Source: Pseudomicrostroma phylloplanum (Eukaryota > Basidiomycota > Exobasidiomycetes > Microstromatales). From it: DNA of 64,000 nucleotides. The notes beneath the pieces are model-generated. The model was not told the DNA's origin. It saw nothing but the letters and a program-made list of their open reading frames with translations, and made no database searches. The number at the start of each line of letters is the position of its first letter. The first letter of the stretch is position 1. The translations under genes and the position numbers were made by a program. Below, piece after piece: positions 21,487-31,194 of this stretch. Location of the stretch: the NCBI GenBank assembly GCA_039545275.1, contig BCHS01000005.1:868001-932000 (forward strand), read 5' to 3'.

Positions 21487-23263
21487 CTACCACTCGTCAT
21501 CCTCATCGCTCCAAGCAGAAGCCACGTCGTCACTCAGCATCTTGGACATATAAGGTCCGTCCAGCTCATACCCCAATCGTCTATAGTAGTCCCTCGTCCC
21601 CACTCCACTAATCACAGCAACCTTCTCACTGCCGTGCTCCTCCCGAGAGATCTTCTCCGCCCACTCCATGAGGAGGGTCCCGAAGCCCTGGTGCTGGAAC
21701 TTGGTCGGGTCCCGAGAGTGGATACCCACGGCGGTACCATAGGTGTGCAGCTCCCGCACCAGCGACGTGGGCTGTCCCGTCAGCTCTGGCCTGAAAGTAG
21801 ACGAGGCGTTGCACTTGCGCAGTCGCAGGAGGGCGACGAGGATGTCCCTCTTGGGGTCTTCGTACGCTAGGAACGTCTCCCACCCGCCATTAGCCACGTA
21901 GTCCCGCCTGATGAACTCAATCTCGTCCGGTAGGACCTTATTGTGGATCTCGTGGATGCCCACCTCACGGGAGCGAACGTCCTTGCACTCTAGCCCAAAG
22001 TCCTTCATGCGCTGCAGTGCTAGCTCTCGGAGGTTTCCATTCTCCACGCCGGAGGAGACGAGGGGCATAGGGATATCACGCTGCACTCTGTACACCCTCG
22101 TCCAAGGAGGGACCAAGGCGAGGATGCGGGCGACGAGATCTACGAGGAAGGAGGGAGAGTAGTTCTTGTACCTGCCTGTACGCCAGAGCTCGTATAGTCC
22201 TGTTCCACGAATGACGAGAGTGGGGTAGATCTTCAGACCGTCTGGACGGAAGGCGGGATTGGAGAAGAATTCGACGAATTGCTCCATGTCTCGCTCGTAG
22301 CCCACGTTCGGCAAATCGGGCATCATATGTGTGACGACCTAGGCGGCGAAGAGAGGGAGAGAGACCTGTTTGTCAGCGAACAACGCTTCTCTGTTTGCTT
22401 CCTCCCTCGGGTGAGCTCACCTTGTACCCTGCCTCCTTTGCCAGCTCAAATGTCTCGCACGTAGCCTTGACTGTGTGCCCACGATTTGTATCCCTCGCAA
22501 CATCCTCATAAACGCTCTGTACACCAATCTCCAGTCTCGTGCATCCATACCTCAGCAGCTGTCCCAGATGTTTCGGCAGGCAGTAGTCCGGCCTTGTCTC
22601 AATGGTGATCCCGATGCACTTGGTAGGCGAGCGCTCAGAGTACCTCACAGCCTCGTCCACATCGAGACCAGTGTATCCACTAAGAGCGTTGTGCAGCTGC
22701 GCGACAAACTGGTTACGGTAGTCCTCCGAGAGACTCATAAAGGTTCCGCCCATGATGATATACTCGACCTTGTCCACACTATGTCCCAACTCTCTCAGCT
22801 GGGCCACTCTGCCCCGCGATTGCTCATAAGGGTCGTACCTGGCGCGGATGGCCCGCATGGAGGTGGGCTCGTATCCAGTGTAGGACTGCGTCGAGTACTC
22901 AAAGTCCGAGTCGGGCCCTCCGGGACAGTAGACGCAGACGTTACCCGTCATTGCGATGTGGGGGCATCTGTGCGGCTTGCACATCACAGCCACGACGGCG
23001 ATTCCGCTCGCAGACCGGATGGGCTTTGCCCTGAGCGCTGGGAGGAGGATGGGACGGTAGGCATCGGGGATGGAGGCGATGATGTCCGTCAAGCGGGGCA
23101 CGCCCTTGTGTTGATGCTTCTTACATGCCTGCTGGCGTAGAGCAGTGAGGGAGATGGGTGTGTGTGACTCGTGAGCGGCGATGAGACTGGTAACGATTTC
23201 GGCACAGACGCGGAGCATGGACTCGGCACTGTCCCGCTGCGTGGTCATCGTTTGCGTCACCAT
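21487..23263 (-). CDS. ELP3: Elongator catalytic subunit Elp3
   Basis: Exons 23263-22421 and 22338-21487 give 564 residues; one 82-nt intron with donor GTGAGC. The radical-SAM part has CKPHRCPH...NVCVYCPGG, the Elp3-type Cys cluster for the 4Fe-4S centre, then MGGTFMSL and TIETRPDYC. The GNAT acetyltransferase part has [30 protein letters not shown] (acetyl-CoA loop) and the terminal [20 protein letters not shown]. Elp3 is the catalytic core of Elongator, which adds the cm5 side chain to wobble uridine of tRNAs. Only 187 bp separate its stop from the convergent RRP40 stop. Sequence and length are typical; no degenerate motif. Confidence 0.96.
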
Positions 23264-23619
23264 GACGGGGGTTGGTGGGTGGGCGAAGCCGATGCCAGGC
23301 TAAAGTGGTGAGCTCTCCGGGTGGACAGGCCGAGGTAGTGAGGCGGTGACTGTCAGTATATAGTGGCAAGTGAGGTGAGAAGGAGTGCAGGGCCAAAAAG
23401 TCGAGCGGAAAGGAGGCCGATTTCGAAAGACGACTGGGACTGGCACACGCGCAGACGATGGCAGTGAACTGGTATGAATGACATGCGATTTCTAATTCAG
23501 ACATAGCCGATAGTCTACGGTTGGCGGAAGCGCAGCAACATCGTCAACTTCGGGTCTACAGGTCTAGGGTACGATGGTTGGGAGTGGTGAGGATGGACAG
23601 ACGAGCAGAATCCAGTCGA
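23264..23619 (-). other. Intergenic: ELP3 5' region and WSC-A 3' region
   Basis: 356 bp, with no supported exon. Confidence 0.5.
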
Positions 23620-24651
23620 CTACTCCCCTCCTGGCGGAACACCTGTCACCGGCAGCAAAGAGGGGACGGGCGATGTCCTAACGAGTCGGCGCATTGTCAC
23701 AGACGTGGTTGATGCCTTTGCCGTCTTGCTCATCACGGTTGTGGTTGAAGAAGGGTGTGCAATATAGTAGACGTTCAGGTAGCTAGAACCGCCACAGAGC
23801 TCGGTCGGGGCGTTCTTGCAAGCAAGGTTGCACTTCACGGGCTCGTTTGCGGGTAGAACGACGGACTTGTAGTCGCCGCACCAGCACTGCGATCCATTCT
23901 CTGTACCGGCGCTGCGATGACGGGGAAAGATCATGACGCCGGATCAATCACGTCAGCGTTGCCCGACAGATCAGCGAATGTCTACTGTTCTTTACTCACA
24001 GATCGTAACCAGCTGACTGGCATTTAGCGACGCAAACGTCGTTCGTGACTTTGGTCCCGGTACCGTATGCGGGCAGCAGTCGCTTGGTAACGTCGTCGGC
24101 GTAGCAGCCTAGATAATCGCCATCCTTTGCCTTGGCGACGCTTGGCTCGGGAAAGACGATCGATTCGAAGACGAGGAGATGATTGTAGCCGCCTCCATTG
24201 CTGGTCGAGTCGCCTGCGGAGGAAACGTTGCACCCGTCATTGTGCTTGGCGGTGAGATTGGTACCGTGCGGGCCCACGGTGGCTCCATTGTAGAGCTCCT
24301 GGGAGCAGTAGCACTGATTACCGCTCTCGAGGCCTGCCAGATGGAAGTTCTTGCTGGCGCAGAAGTCCAGACAAGTTGAAGGGGTGAGGTCGGAGCCAGA
24401 GATGTAGGCGCCGGCTGCGAGGAGCAAGAGTTTGGCAGTACAGGTCAGCACCAGGGGAGTACAGCTCAGAGTGACAAGCGGCACAACTTACACATGACAC
24501 GATCCGTGGGATACTGGTCTTGGACGCAGCCGAGGAGAGCCCACTGGCTGCTGGGAGACTTCCAAGCGCTGCCGGTGCTAGGAGGCAGAGCGATTGCACT
24601 GACAAGAGGAAGGGCGGCTGCCGCGAGAGCGAGGAGAGCTTTGAAGTTCAT
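23620..24651 (-). CDS. Secreted double-WSC-domain protein, copy A
   Basis: Exons 24651-24492, 24414-24000 and 23911-23620 give 288 residues. Donors are GTAAGT and GTGAGT; intron phases are 1 and 2. The signal peptide is MNFKALLALAAAALPLVSA. WSC domain one starts WALLGCVQDQY and runs through CLDFCASKNFHLAGLESGNQ to CYC. Domain two starts YLGCYADDVTKRLLP and runs through CVAKCQSAGYDLAGTENGSQ, CWCG and CNLACKNAPTELCGG. After YLNVYY comes a Ser/Thr-rich tail of about 43 residues with no clear GPI signal or TM. WSC domains are Cys-rich putative carbohydrate-binding modules of cell-wall proteins and secreted enzymes. No catalytic domain is attached, so it is probably a secreted or wall-associated lectin-like protein. 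It is paralogous to copy B with the same intron positions and phases. Confidence 0.9.
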
Positions 24652-25863
24652 CGTGTGGTTGTAGGAGGGCTGGGCTGAGGGCAGGAGATGCTTGAAGAGG
24701 TGAGGTTGTGGGGCGAAGGAATTTGATTCCACTCTTCCTTTCTCTGGCCGTCTTATACCTTTCGCCCTCGGAAGCTATCTGGCCTAGGTTTTGGCTGACT
24801 GTCATCTTTTGAGCGCCAGGCAGTGCTCTTGCCCACGGCGATGCATGATCGCCTGGCATTGTACAGTGTCCTGCAGCATGCTCAGTAATCCAGCACGGGC
24901 GTGTGAGAGGATCAGTCCGTGTTGTGGGGCACACCCGGAAGCAGAAAAAGGCCCCGCTGAGACCGTTAAGCGAAGCATGGAAGGTGCGACGCAGCTTGCC
25001 CTCCACGAGGGTACTCCCGGTCAACAATTGCCTCCGTGACCCTTGGGCGGATGCTCTTCTCCATACCATCCTCATCTCGCTTGCGCATGATACATGTCTC
25101 GCTTGCGGGTTGCGCAGCGTTCCTCACGTACGCCCACGCGGGCGAGTGTATGATTGTGAATGCCTGTCATTCGGGCAGAAGCGGCAAAGGGCGGCTACGA
25201 CCTTCGAGCGATATTGACGCCGAGACAGAAGCAAGGGGTCGCTCGTCACTCGGAAGTGCGGCGCCGCTCGTCCAGACACCCAGATCTATTTCTGGGGGTG
25301 AGGGTGGGCGCAGGATCGCGGAGATTGGAACGGAAGGGTCTCTCCAGCTGTACCCGTGAGAAGAGCATGGGGAACCATTCAGAGCAGCCCACTGGGATCT
25401 GAGCACCCCTGTTGCGCTACCCTCTTGATATCTGCTCAAGGCTCGGCCACTGAGTATTAAGGCAGGCGAGCAGGAGTGGAGCGAGATGTGCCCGAGTCTC
25501 TCCCGACTCCTAGGGAGTGGCTGACAACTGCAATTCGGAGCCGAAAGCGCAGCGTCAGAAGCATGCATACGCGGGTTCGAAACAAGTGTTCGATTATGAG
25601 GTTCAAAGGCACAAGGCGGATTGTGAGCTGTCTAGCAGCATGAGATGATCAAAGAAGCAGAAGGGGGAGCGGCACGGGTCTGTGGGTCGGAGCCGAAGCT
25701 TCGACTTGGTGTTCTGCGTCCGTCCCAGTGCTTGTTCAACCTTCCAAGTGCAGGGCGCAGAATCAGGTCGACACCTCGGTCGAATAGACGTTCGCTGTAG
25801 CAACCAGGCCAAGGGAAGATAGCTCTCTCGCGCCTGTGCTAGTCATCACGGACATAATCTTGC
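24652..25863 (-). promoter_or_regulatory. WSC-A upstream region (duplicated) and WSC-B 3' region
   Basis: About 1.2 kb without a supported gene. From about 24740 to 25505 it is recognisably related to 26840-27635, the region upstream of WSC-B. Shared words include GGGCAGAAGCGGCAA (25173 and 27273), CGGAAGTGCGG (25251 and 27342), GTGGAGCGAG (25476 and 27605) and CGAGTCTCTCC (25493 and 27623). Confidence 0.75.
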
Positions 25864-26763
25864 TCATGACTTGTAGATGTCCAGGTAGCCGAAACCTCCA
25901 CAGTATTCGGCCTCGGCCTTCTTGCAGGCTGTCTGGCAATTGCTGGGGTCAGCAGGCGTAGAGGGTAGCTTGACCTTAGAGGAGTGGCCGCACCAGCACT
26001 GCTCGTAATCTTCTGTGCCGGCACTAGAGGGTGAAGAGCAACGCCATGTATAAGTTGTCAGCTTTGACTTTTGTCGTTGCCATGTTCGTTGCTATCCGAC
26101 TCACAGATCGTATCCGGCCGCCTTGCAACCAGCGACGCATGCCGCGTTCGAAACCTCATCCCCGAAGTTATAGTAATGAGGAAGCAGTCGCTTGTTCACG
26201 TCGTCGGCATAGCAGCCCTTAAAAGTAGCCCCGCTGACGTTCGCAATAGCAGGCACGGCCCAGCGCCTCGACTGGAAGAGCAGCAGATGATTGGGGCCAC
26301 CTCCGTTGCTCTTGGGGTCGCCGACCGAGGGCGTAGTGCAGCCATCGTTATTCGTAGCACTCAGAGTCATGCCGTGCGGGCCGATCTCTATGCCGTTGCC
26401 GGTTTGAGCGCAGAAACATTGGTTGCCATTCTCGATACCAGCGAGATGCCATTGCCCCTCGTCGCAGTACTTAACACAGGTAGTGGGAGTGACTTTGGAG
26501 TTGGACATATAGTCGCCGACTGTAAGTGCACGATAGGTGACGTGCGGCAATGCTAATCAGCAAGAGGGAAGCAGAGGTGAGGATAGTGGGTGTTACTCAC
26601 CCAAGACTCGACCCTCAGGGTAGTGGTCTGGAGCGCAGCCGAGGAGTGTCCAAAGCACGTTGGGAGCCTGGTAGCCGGTGCTTTTGCTGGTCGCCAATGA
26701 CGCTGCGTGGGCCAGCGGGATGGCCATTGCCGCCACAGTAAAAAGAGCTCGGAAGTTCATCAT
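25864..26763 (-). CDS. Secreted double-WSC-domain protein, copy B
   Basis: Exons 26763-26601, 26519-26105 and 26023-25864 give 245 residues. Both donors are GTGAGT; phases 1 and 2 as in copy A, and the middle exon is exactly 415 nt in both. The signal peptide is MNFRALFTVAAMAIPLAHA (a second ATG precedes it). WSC one starts WTLLGCAPDHYPEGR, with CVKYCDEGQWHLAGIENGNQ and CFC. WSC two starts FKGCYADDVNKRLLPHY, with CVAGCKAAGYDLAGTEDYEQ, CWCG and CQTACKKAEAEYCGG. It ends at YLDIYKS, so it lacks the Ser/Thr-rich tail of copy A. The stop falls right after the domain, suggesting loss in B or gain in A. Role as for copy A: secreted, probably carbohydrate-binding, no enzyme domain. Confidence 0.9.
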
Positions 26764-27783
26764 GGTGCAGTAGAGGGGTGCGTGTGAAGGCGAGAGAAGC
26801 TGATGAGAAGATGGTGGTAGAGATGGGGACTTGCATTCCACCTGTACTTTCTCTGCCCTTTTGTACCTTCGCGTTCTAAATCTGGAAGCTACGAAAGTCA
26901 ATGTACTGGCACCGTCAATGTTGCTTCGAGACAGTGCTTGGTGCCCTGACAGCGCACGATTGGCTCGCACTGCACAGCATCGTGCAGCATCAGTGCTCCA
27001 GCATGCTTGTGGGGGAGAACCTATCGGTGTTGTGGGGATTCCGGGGCCCACAGAATGACCCCTTGACACACTAAGCGAAGCCCGGAAGTTGCGTCGCTAC
27101 ATGTTTTGGCCTGGCGAGAAGAGAACCACCCCGGTTGTACCGTCGGCAATTCCACTTCTTTGCGAACAATCAATCTTTCGCTTGTGCACCGGGCATGTCT
27201 TGCTTGCCGCGCAGCCGCATTCCTCGCCCCCGCAATGCCGACGTCGGTACGATCGCCAATGTCTATCAATCGGGGCAGAAGCGGCAAGGGGCGGCTATGA
27301 ACCACGTAGACGCCGAGTCAGAAGCGAGCGCTCAGCGGACACGGAAGTGCGGCGCCTGTACCCGATTGGGTGACACCCCTTCGGCAGACGCGAGACGGGA
27401 AGCGTAAGATGACTGCCGCTCGTACCATGCTAATGAGTTCACAGTGAGAATGTATTCAAGGCCCACTTGGGACCTCGAACGTTTCCCCATAACGCTCTGA
27501 TCAACGTACACTCAGGGCCTGGCTGATCGGGCATCGAGCTGGTTGACTTTCCGGCCTCGCCTGCTGCTCCTATGGGTGTATGCGCCTGTGTGGGCGATGC
27601 ACAGGTGGAGCGAGGCCGCGCGCGAGTCTCTCCGACACTTGGTGGGTGGGTGATGTGCTCCGTCCGCCCCAGCACTCGATCGATCTTCTAGGCGCAGAGA
27701 GAGCAGCGAGCCCATCCTTCCTTCCGTGCTACCCTTCCACTATACTCTCACACTTCGTCGCTAGAACACACATATATACAAAG
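26764..27783. promoter_or_regulatory. Divergent region: WSC-B promoter (duplicated) and GPM1 promoter
   Basis: About 1 kb between divergent starts. The WSC-B-proximal part up to about 27635 is the second copy of the duplicated upstream block. The last 150 bp before GPM1 are not shared with copy A and end in a C/T-rich stretch (27713-27750) and CATATATACAAAG just before the ATG, as often seen before highly expressed fungal genes. Confidence 0.65.
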
Positions 27784-28751
27784 ATGCCAGGACTCCTCGT
27801 ACTCACCCGCCACGGCCAGTCCGAGTGGAACAAGCTCAACTTGTGTGAGTCCCCAGCCGAGTGGTGCAGCCTGAGCACCAGACAAGTCACCGAATGGAGC
27901 GGAACGAGAGAGATAGCAGCAGTCTGAGACAAGGGACATACGCTGACCATTGCTGATACCCCTCCCCCTCTTGTGGATTAAATCTTGCGTCGCTACAGTC
28001 ACCGGATGGAAGGACCCCGCTCTCACCGAGCAGGGTAAGGGCGAGGCCCTCAAGGGTGCCCAGGAGCTCAAGAAGTACGGATACGTGAGTAGGCAATGCA
28101 CGTCCGTGCAGAAGTAGACCAAGAGTCTGCGATCGTTGGTCTGACATCTCCTGGGCACCATACCCTGATCATATCGCTTTGCAGACCAGCTTCGACCTTG
28201 CTTTCACCTCTGCTCTTCAGCGTGCCCAGAACACCCTGGCGATCCAGCTCAAGGAGATCGACCAGGAGGGCATCCCCACCAAGAAGGACCAGGCCCTGAA
28301 CGAGCGAGACTACGGAGACCTCACCGGCTTGAACAAGGACGACGCCCGAAAGAAGTTTGGTGAAGAGCAGGTCCACATCTGGAGGAGGTCCTACGACGTC
28401 CCTCCCCCCGGAGGCGAGTCCCTCGAGCTGACTGCCAAGAGGGTGCTGCCTTACTTTGAGAAGGAGATCAAGCCTGAGCTCCTCAAGGGCAAGAAGATCA
28501 TCATTGCCGCCCACGGAAACTCTCTCAGGGCTCTGGTCAAGGAGCTGGAGAAGCTCACCCCTGAGCAGACCCTTGAGCTCGAGCTGGCCACCGGTGTGCC
28601 CCTTGGTGAGTACAAAAGCTGGGCTGTTATAGTCGATGGGAGCTAAACAAGAGCGCATACTGACACTCTCTCACTCCTATTGCCTCTTCTCACTATAGTC
28701 TACGAGATCGACGAGAACGGCGCCGTTCTCAGCAAGAAGATCCTCGAGTAA
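27784..28751 (+). CDS. GPM1: Cofactor-dependent phosphoglycerate mutase
   Basis: Exons 27784-27844, 27999-28084, 28185-28605 and 28699-28751 give 206 residues; all three introns start GTGAGT. The catalytic [10 protein letters not shown] (His for phosphorylation) is in exon 1. Then come [36 protein letters not shown] (catalytic Glu), [17 protein letters not shown] and the second active His in [17 protein letters not shown]. The enzyme interconverts 3- and 2-phosphoglycerate in glycolysis and gluconeogenesis. The length matches the short, S. pombe-type form (211 residues) rather than S. cerevisiae Gpm1 (247). Third positions in exon 3 favour C and G, consistent with high expression. Confidence 0.96.
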
Positions 28752-29082
28752 GCTTGGGGTGACACAGGACCTGAGACTCAGATTGCCTGCCTCAACGGAA
28801 TTACTTGCCGCCACTTGTAGTGACGAATCGGCTCATAGAGGAAACGAAATATCACCAACGTCGTATAGACTCATGTATAGACCGTCTGAGTGTCCGCCGT
28901 CTGTCGCCGAGTGGTGTTGCCCGTCTGTCGCGTTGAGTGGTGACGTGGAGGAAGTGAGACTGATCTGACCGCCGCGACCGAGGCAAAGTGTTTGTTGCGC
29001 CCGCAAGCCTTGGGTCCTCACTCCTCCTATACATCCTACTCTACCTTCCCATCCGCGCGCTCCCTCTTCGACAGACAGAAGC
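28752..29082 (+). other. Intergenic GPM1 to PDI gene
   Basis: 331 bp holding the GPM1 3' end and the promoter of the next gene; nothing else seen. Confidence 0.5.
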
Positions 29083-31194
29083 ATGGTGTCGACGATGACA
29101 GACAAAGCAGGTCTGAGACGGACAGTAGGCTGCTTGCCGCTCATCTGCCTAGCGTTCCTGCTCCTGCTCCCATCGCACACCCTCGCTGCCCTCTTCCCAC
29201 CCAACTCTGGCGTCCTCTCCCTGGACTATCGCTCCTTCCCCAGCAAGATCCTCCAAGTCGAGAAGCCAGCCATCGTAGCATTCACAGCTCCCTGGTGCGG
29301 TCATTGCCAGCGTCTCACACCCGAGTTCACAAAGGCGGCCAAGAACCTCGAAGGCATTGTTCACTTCGCCAATGTAGACTGCGATGAAGACAAGAACAAG
29401 CAGATGTGTAGCCAGTACGAGGTCAAGGGCTTCCCTACCATTCTCGTCTTCCCTGCCACAAAGAGGAGGATACCAAAGCCATACCAGGGCGAGAGGGTTG
29501 CAAAGGCCCTCGTCGAGTACGCAGTCTCGACGCTGCCTCATTCGGTCAAGAAGCTAAAGGCAGAGGAACTGCCAGCGTGGGTGCAGGGCATCGGACCTAT
29601 CACTGCTGATGGCACTCCCGATACCAAGGGTATCAATGGACGCGGCAAGGTCCTCCTCCTGAGCAACAAGCCCACCTCCTCGCCACTCTACAAGTCTCTT
29701 GCTCTGGACTTCCGCAAGACGTTCGACTTTGCCTTTGCAAGGGGTGACCAGGTTGCTGTGAAAGGCACTGCGAAGAACATGCTGGGCATCAACGTCAACC
29801 GAGATGAAGACCTGCCTGTCCTTGTCGCTTTCCCTCCTCCGTCGGCCATCTCGGCGAACGGTGAGAGCGAGTTCGAGAAGGGCAAGTTCGAGACGTACGA
29901 GGGAAAGCTAAAGATGGGCCCTTTGACCGAGTGGCTAAAGGGCGTCAAGGCGAAGTACGACATCGATGAAAGCAAGGTCGACAAGGCCAACAATAAGGCA
30001 AAGGCAAAGCCTAAGGCTAGCGCCAAGAAGGGTCCCTCTCACGCTGATACCTTCGATGAGCCCTTGCCGGAGGGCGGGTTCTACGAATGGAGGCCGCCTG
30101 CCAACGATGCCAAGCAGCGCATCTCAAAGCAGGCCGAGGAGATTCAGGCAAAGTACGATGCGTTAAAGAAGAAGGAGAAGGGCGAAAAGGGCGCTGCTGA
30201 TCAGATGGCCTTCGGAGAGAGACATCGTGTGTCCAAGAAGGACAATGGTCAGCAGGTGCCTTTCGAGGGGACTGCTACCGATGGCTCTTCTGCCGACTCG
30301 GACTCCGCTCCTCCTCCGGAGCCTGAGGCTCCGGTGAGCCAAGACGCTGAGCCTCTAACAGAGAAGGTCGAGACTGTAGCCGATCCATCTCCTCTCGGAT
30401 CAGCTTCGACGCCCGAGGAAGAGGCCGCTGAAGCTGCAGAGGCATCCCCCTCCTCGAGAGGCTACGTCTACACCGACGGCCAGCGAGCAGATCTGGATGC
30501 CCTCAACTCTCTTCTGGAGGAGGCAGGAGCCTACGATCTTGCCGAGAAGGCAGCACAAAAGGCCGGAGAGGCGGTAGAGGGCGTCAAGGGCAGCGCTCGC
30601 CAAGTCTACGACAATGTGCGCAAAGCAGCCGCCGCCGCCGGCATCTCCGGTCAGGCGGAGGAAGACGACGGGAGCCTAATCGATCCTGCCTCTGCACCCT
30701 TTACCCGCAAACGCAAAGCTCTCCTGTCCGCTTTCAGCAGTTGGCTGCAGGACGAGCACCCCGACTGGGAGGAAAACTACTCGGACGACTTTCTCTCTGC
30801 CACTAGGGACGTGGAGAAGCTGATGCGCGATGATCCTGACAAGGCCAAGGTCCTGGCAGAGGAGAGCGAGGTGAAGATGCTAGGCGAGTTCAAGGTGGAT
30901 CTGCAGCGCATGGGTGGTGAAGGGGTGCTGGGTGAGGGTAAGAAGAGGAAGCTGGAGGAGCTCATTACGCTTTTGGAGGGGAGAGTTGCGGCGAGGGAGG
31001 CGGAAAAGAGGAGGGACGAGTGGGTTGAGGAGAAGAGGAGCGATCATGGAGTCGGAGCAGGGGGAGTGGGTGGGGAGAGAGCCATTGAGGCTATTCGTGG
31101 ATTGACGGGAGATGATGCGCGCATGAGCGAGGAAGCTGCTGCTGCTGTTGCTGGTGGAGCTGGTGGGGCGAAGCATGCTCATGATGAGCTGTAG
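29083..31194 (+). CDS. ER protein disulfide isomerase-like protein with HDEL
   Basis: A single exon encodes 703 residues. The signal peptide is LPLICLAFLLLLPSHTLA. One thioredoxin domain (about residues 45-150) has the active site APWCGHCQRLTPEF and the cis-Pro segment KGFPTILVFP. A second, redox-inactive thioredoxin-like part follows (KVLLLSNKPTSSPLYKSLAL). Then comes a low-complexity acidic/Lys-Ala region (about 300-460). A C-terminal helical region (SAFSSWLQDEHPDWEENYSD through LEELITLLEGRVAAREAEKR) follows, and the chain ends HDEL. It resembles Mpd1/P5-type PDIs, which form and shuffle disulfides in the ER lumen, but is roughly twice their length because of the C-terminal extension. Confidence 0.9.
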   Translation: MVSTMTDKAGLRRTVGCLPLICLAFLLLLPSHTLAALFPPNSGVLSLDYRSFPSKILQVEKPAIVAFTAPWCGHCQRLTPEFTKAAKNLEGIVHFANVDCDEDKNKQMCSQYEVKGFPTILVFPATKRRIPKPYQGERVAKALVEYAVSTLPHSVKKLKAEELPAWVQGIGPITADGTPDTKGINGRGKVLLLSNKPTSSPLYKSLALDFRKTFDFAFARGDQVAVKGTAKNMLGINVNRDEDLPVLVAFPPPSAISANGESEFEKGKFETYEGKLKMGPLTEWLKGVKAKYDIDESKVDKANNKAKAKPKASAKKGPSHADTFDEPLPEGGFYEWRPPANDAKQRISKQAEEIQAKYDALKKKEKGEKGAADQMAFGERHRVSKKDNGQQVPFEGTATDGSSADSDSAPPPEPEAPVSQDAEPLTEKVETVADPSPLGSASTPEEEAAEAAEASPSSRGYVYTDGQRADLDALNSLLEEAGAYDLAEKAAQKAGEAVEGVKGSARQVYDNVRKAAAAAGISGQAEEDDGSLIDPASAPFTRKRKALLSAFSSWLQDEHPDWEENYSDDFLSATRDVEKLMRDDPDKAKVLAEESEVKMLGEFKVDLQRMGGEGVLGEGKKRKLEELITLLEGRVAAREAEKRRDEWVEEKRSDHGVGAGGVGGERAIEAIRGLTGDDARMSEEAAAAVAGGAGGAKHAHDEL

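Noticed and set aside
25560..25600. tRNA-like B-box (GGTTCGAAAC) near 25574
   Set aside because: The flanking bases do not form a T-stem and there is no matching A-box or acceptor stem.
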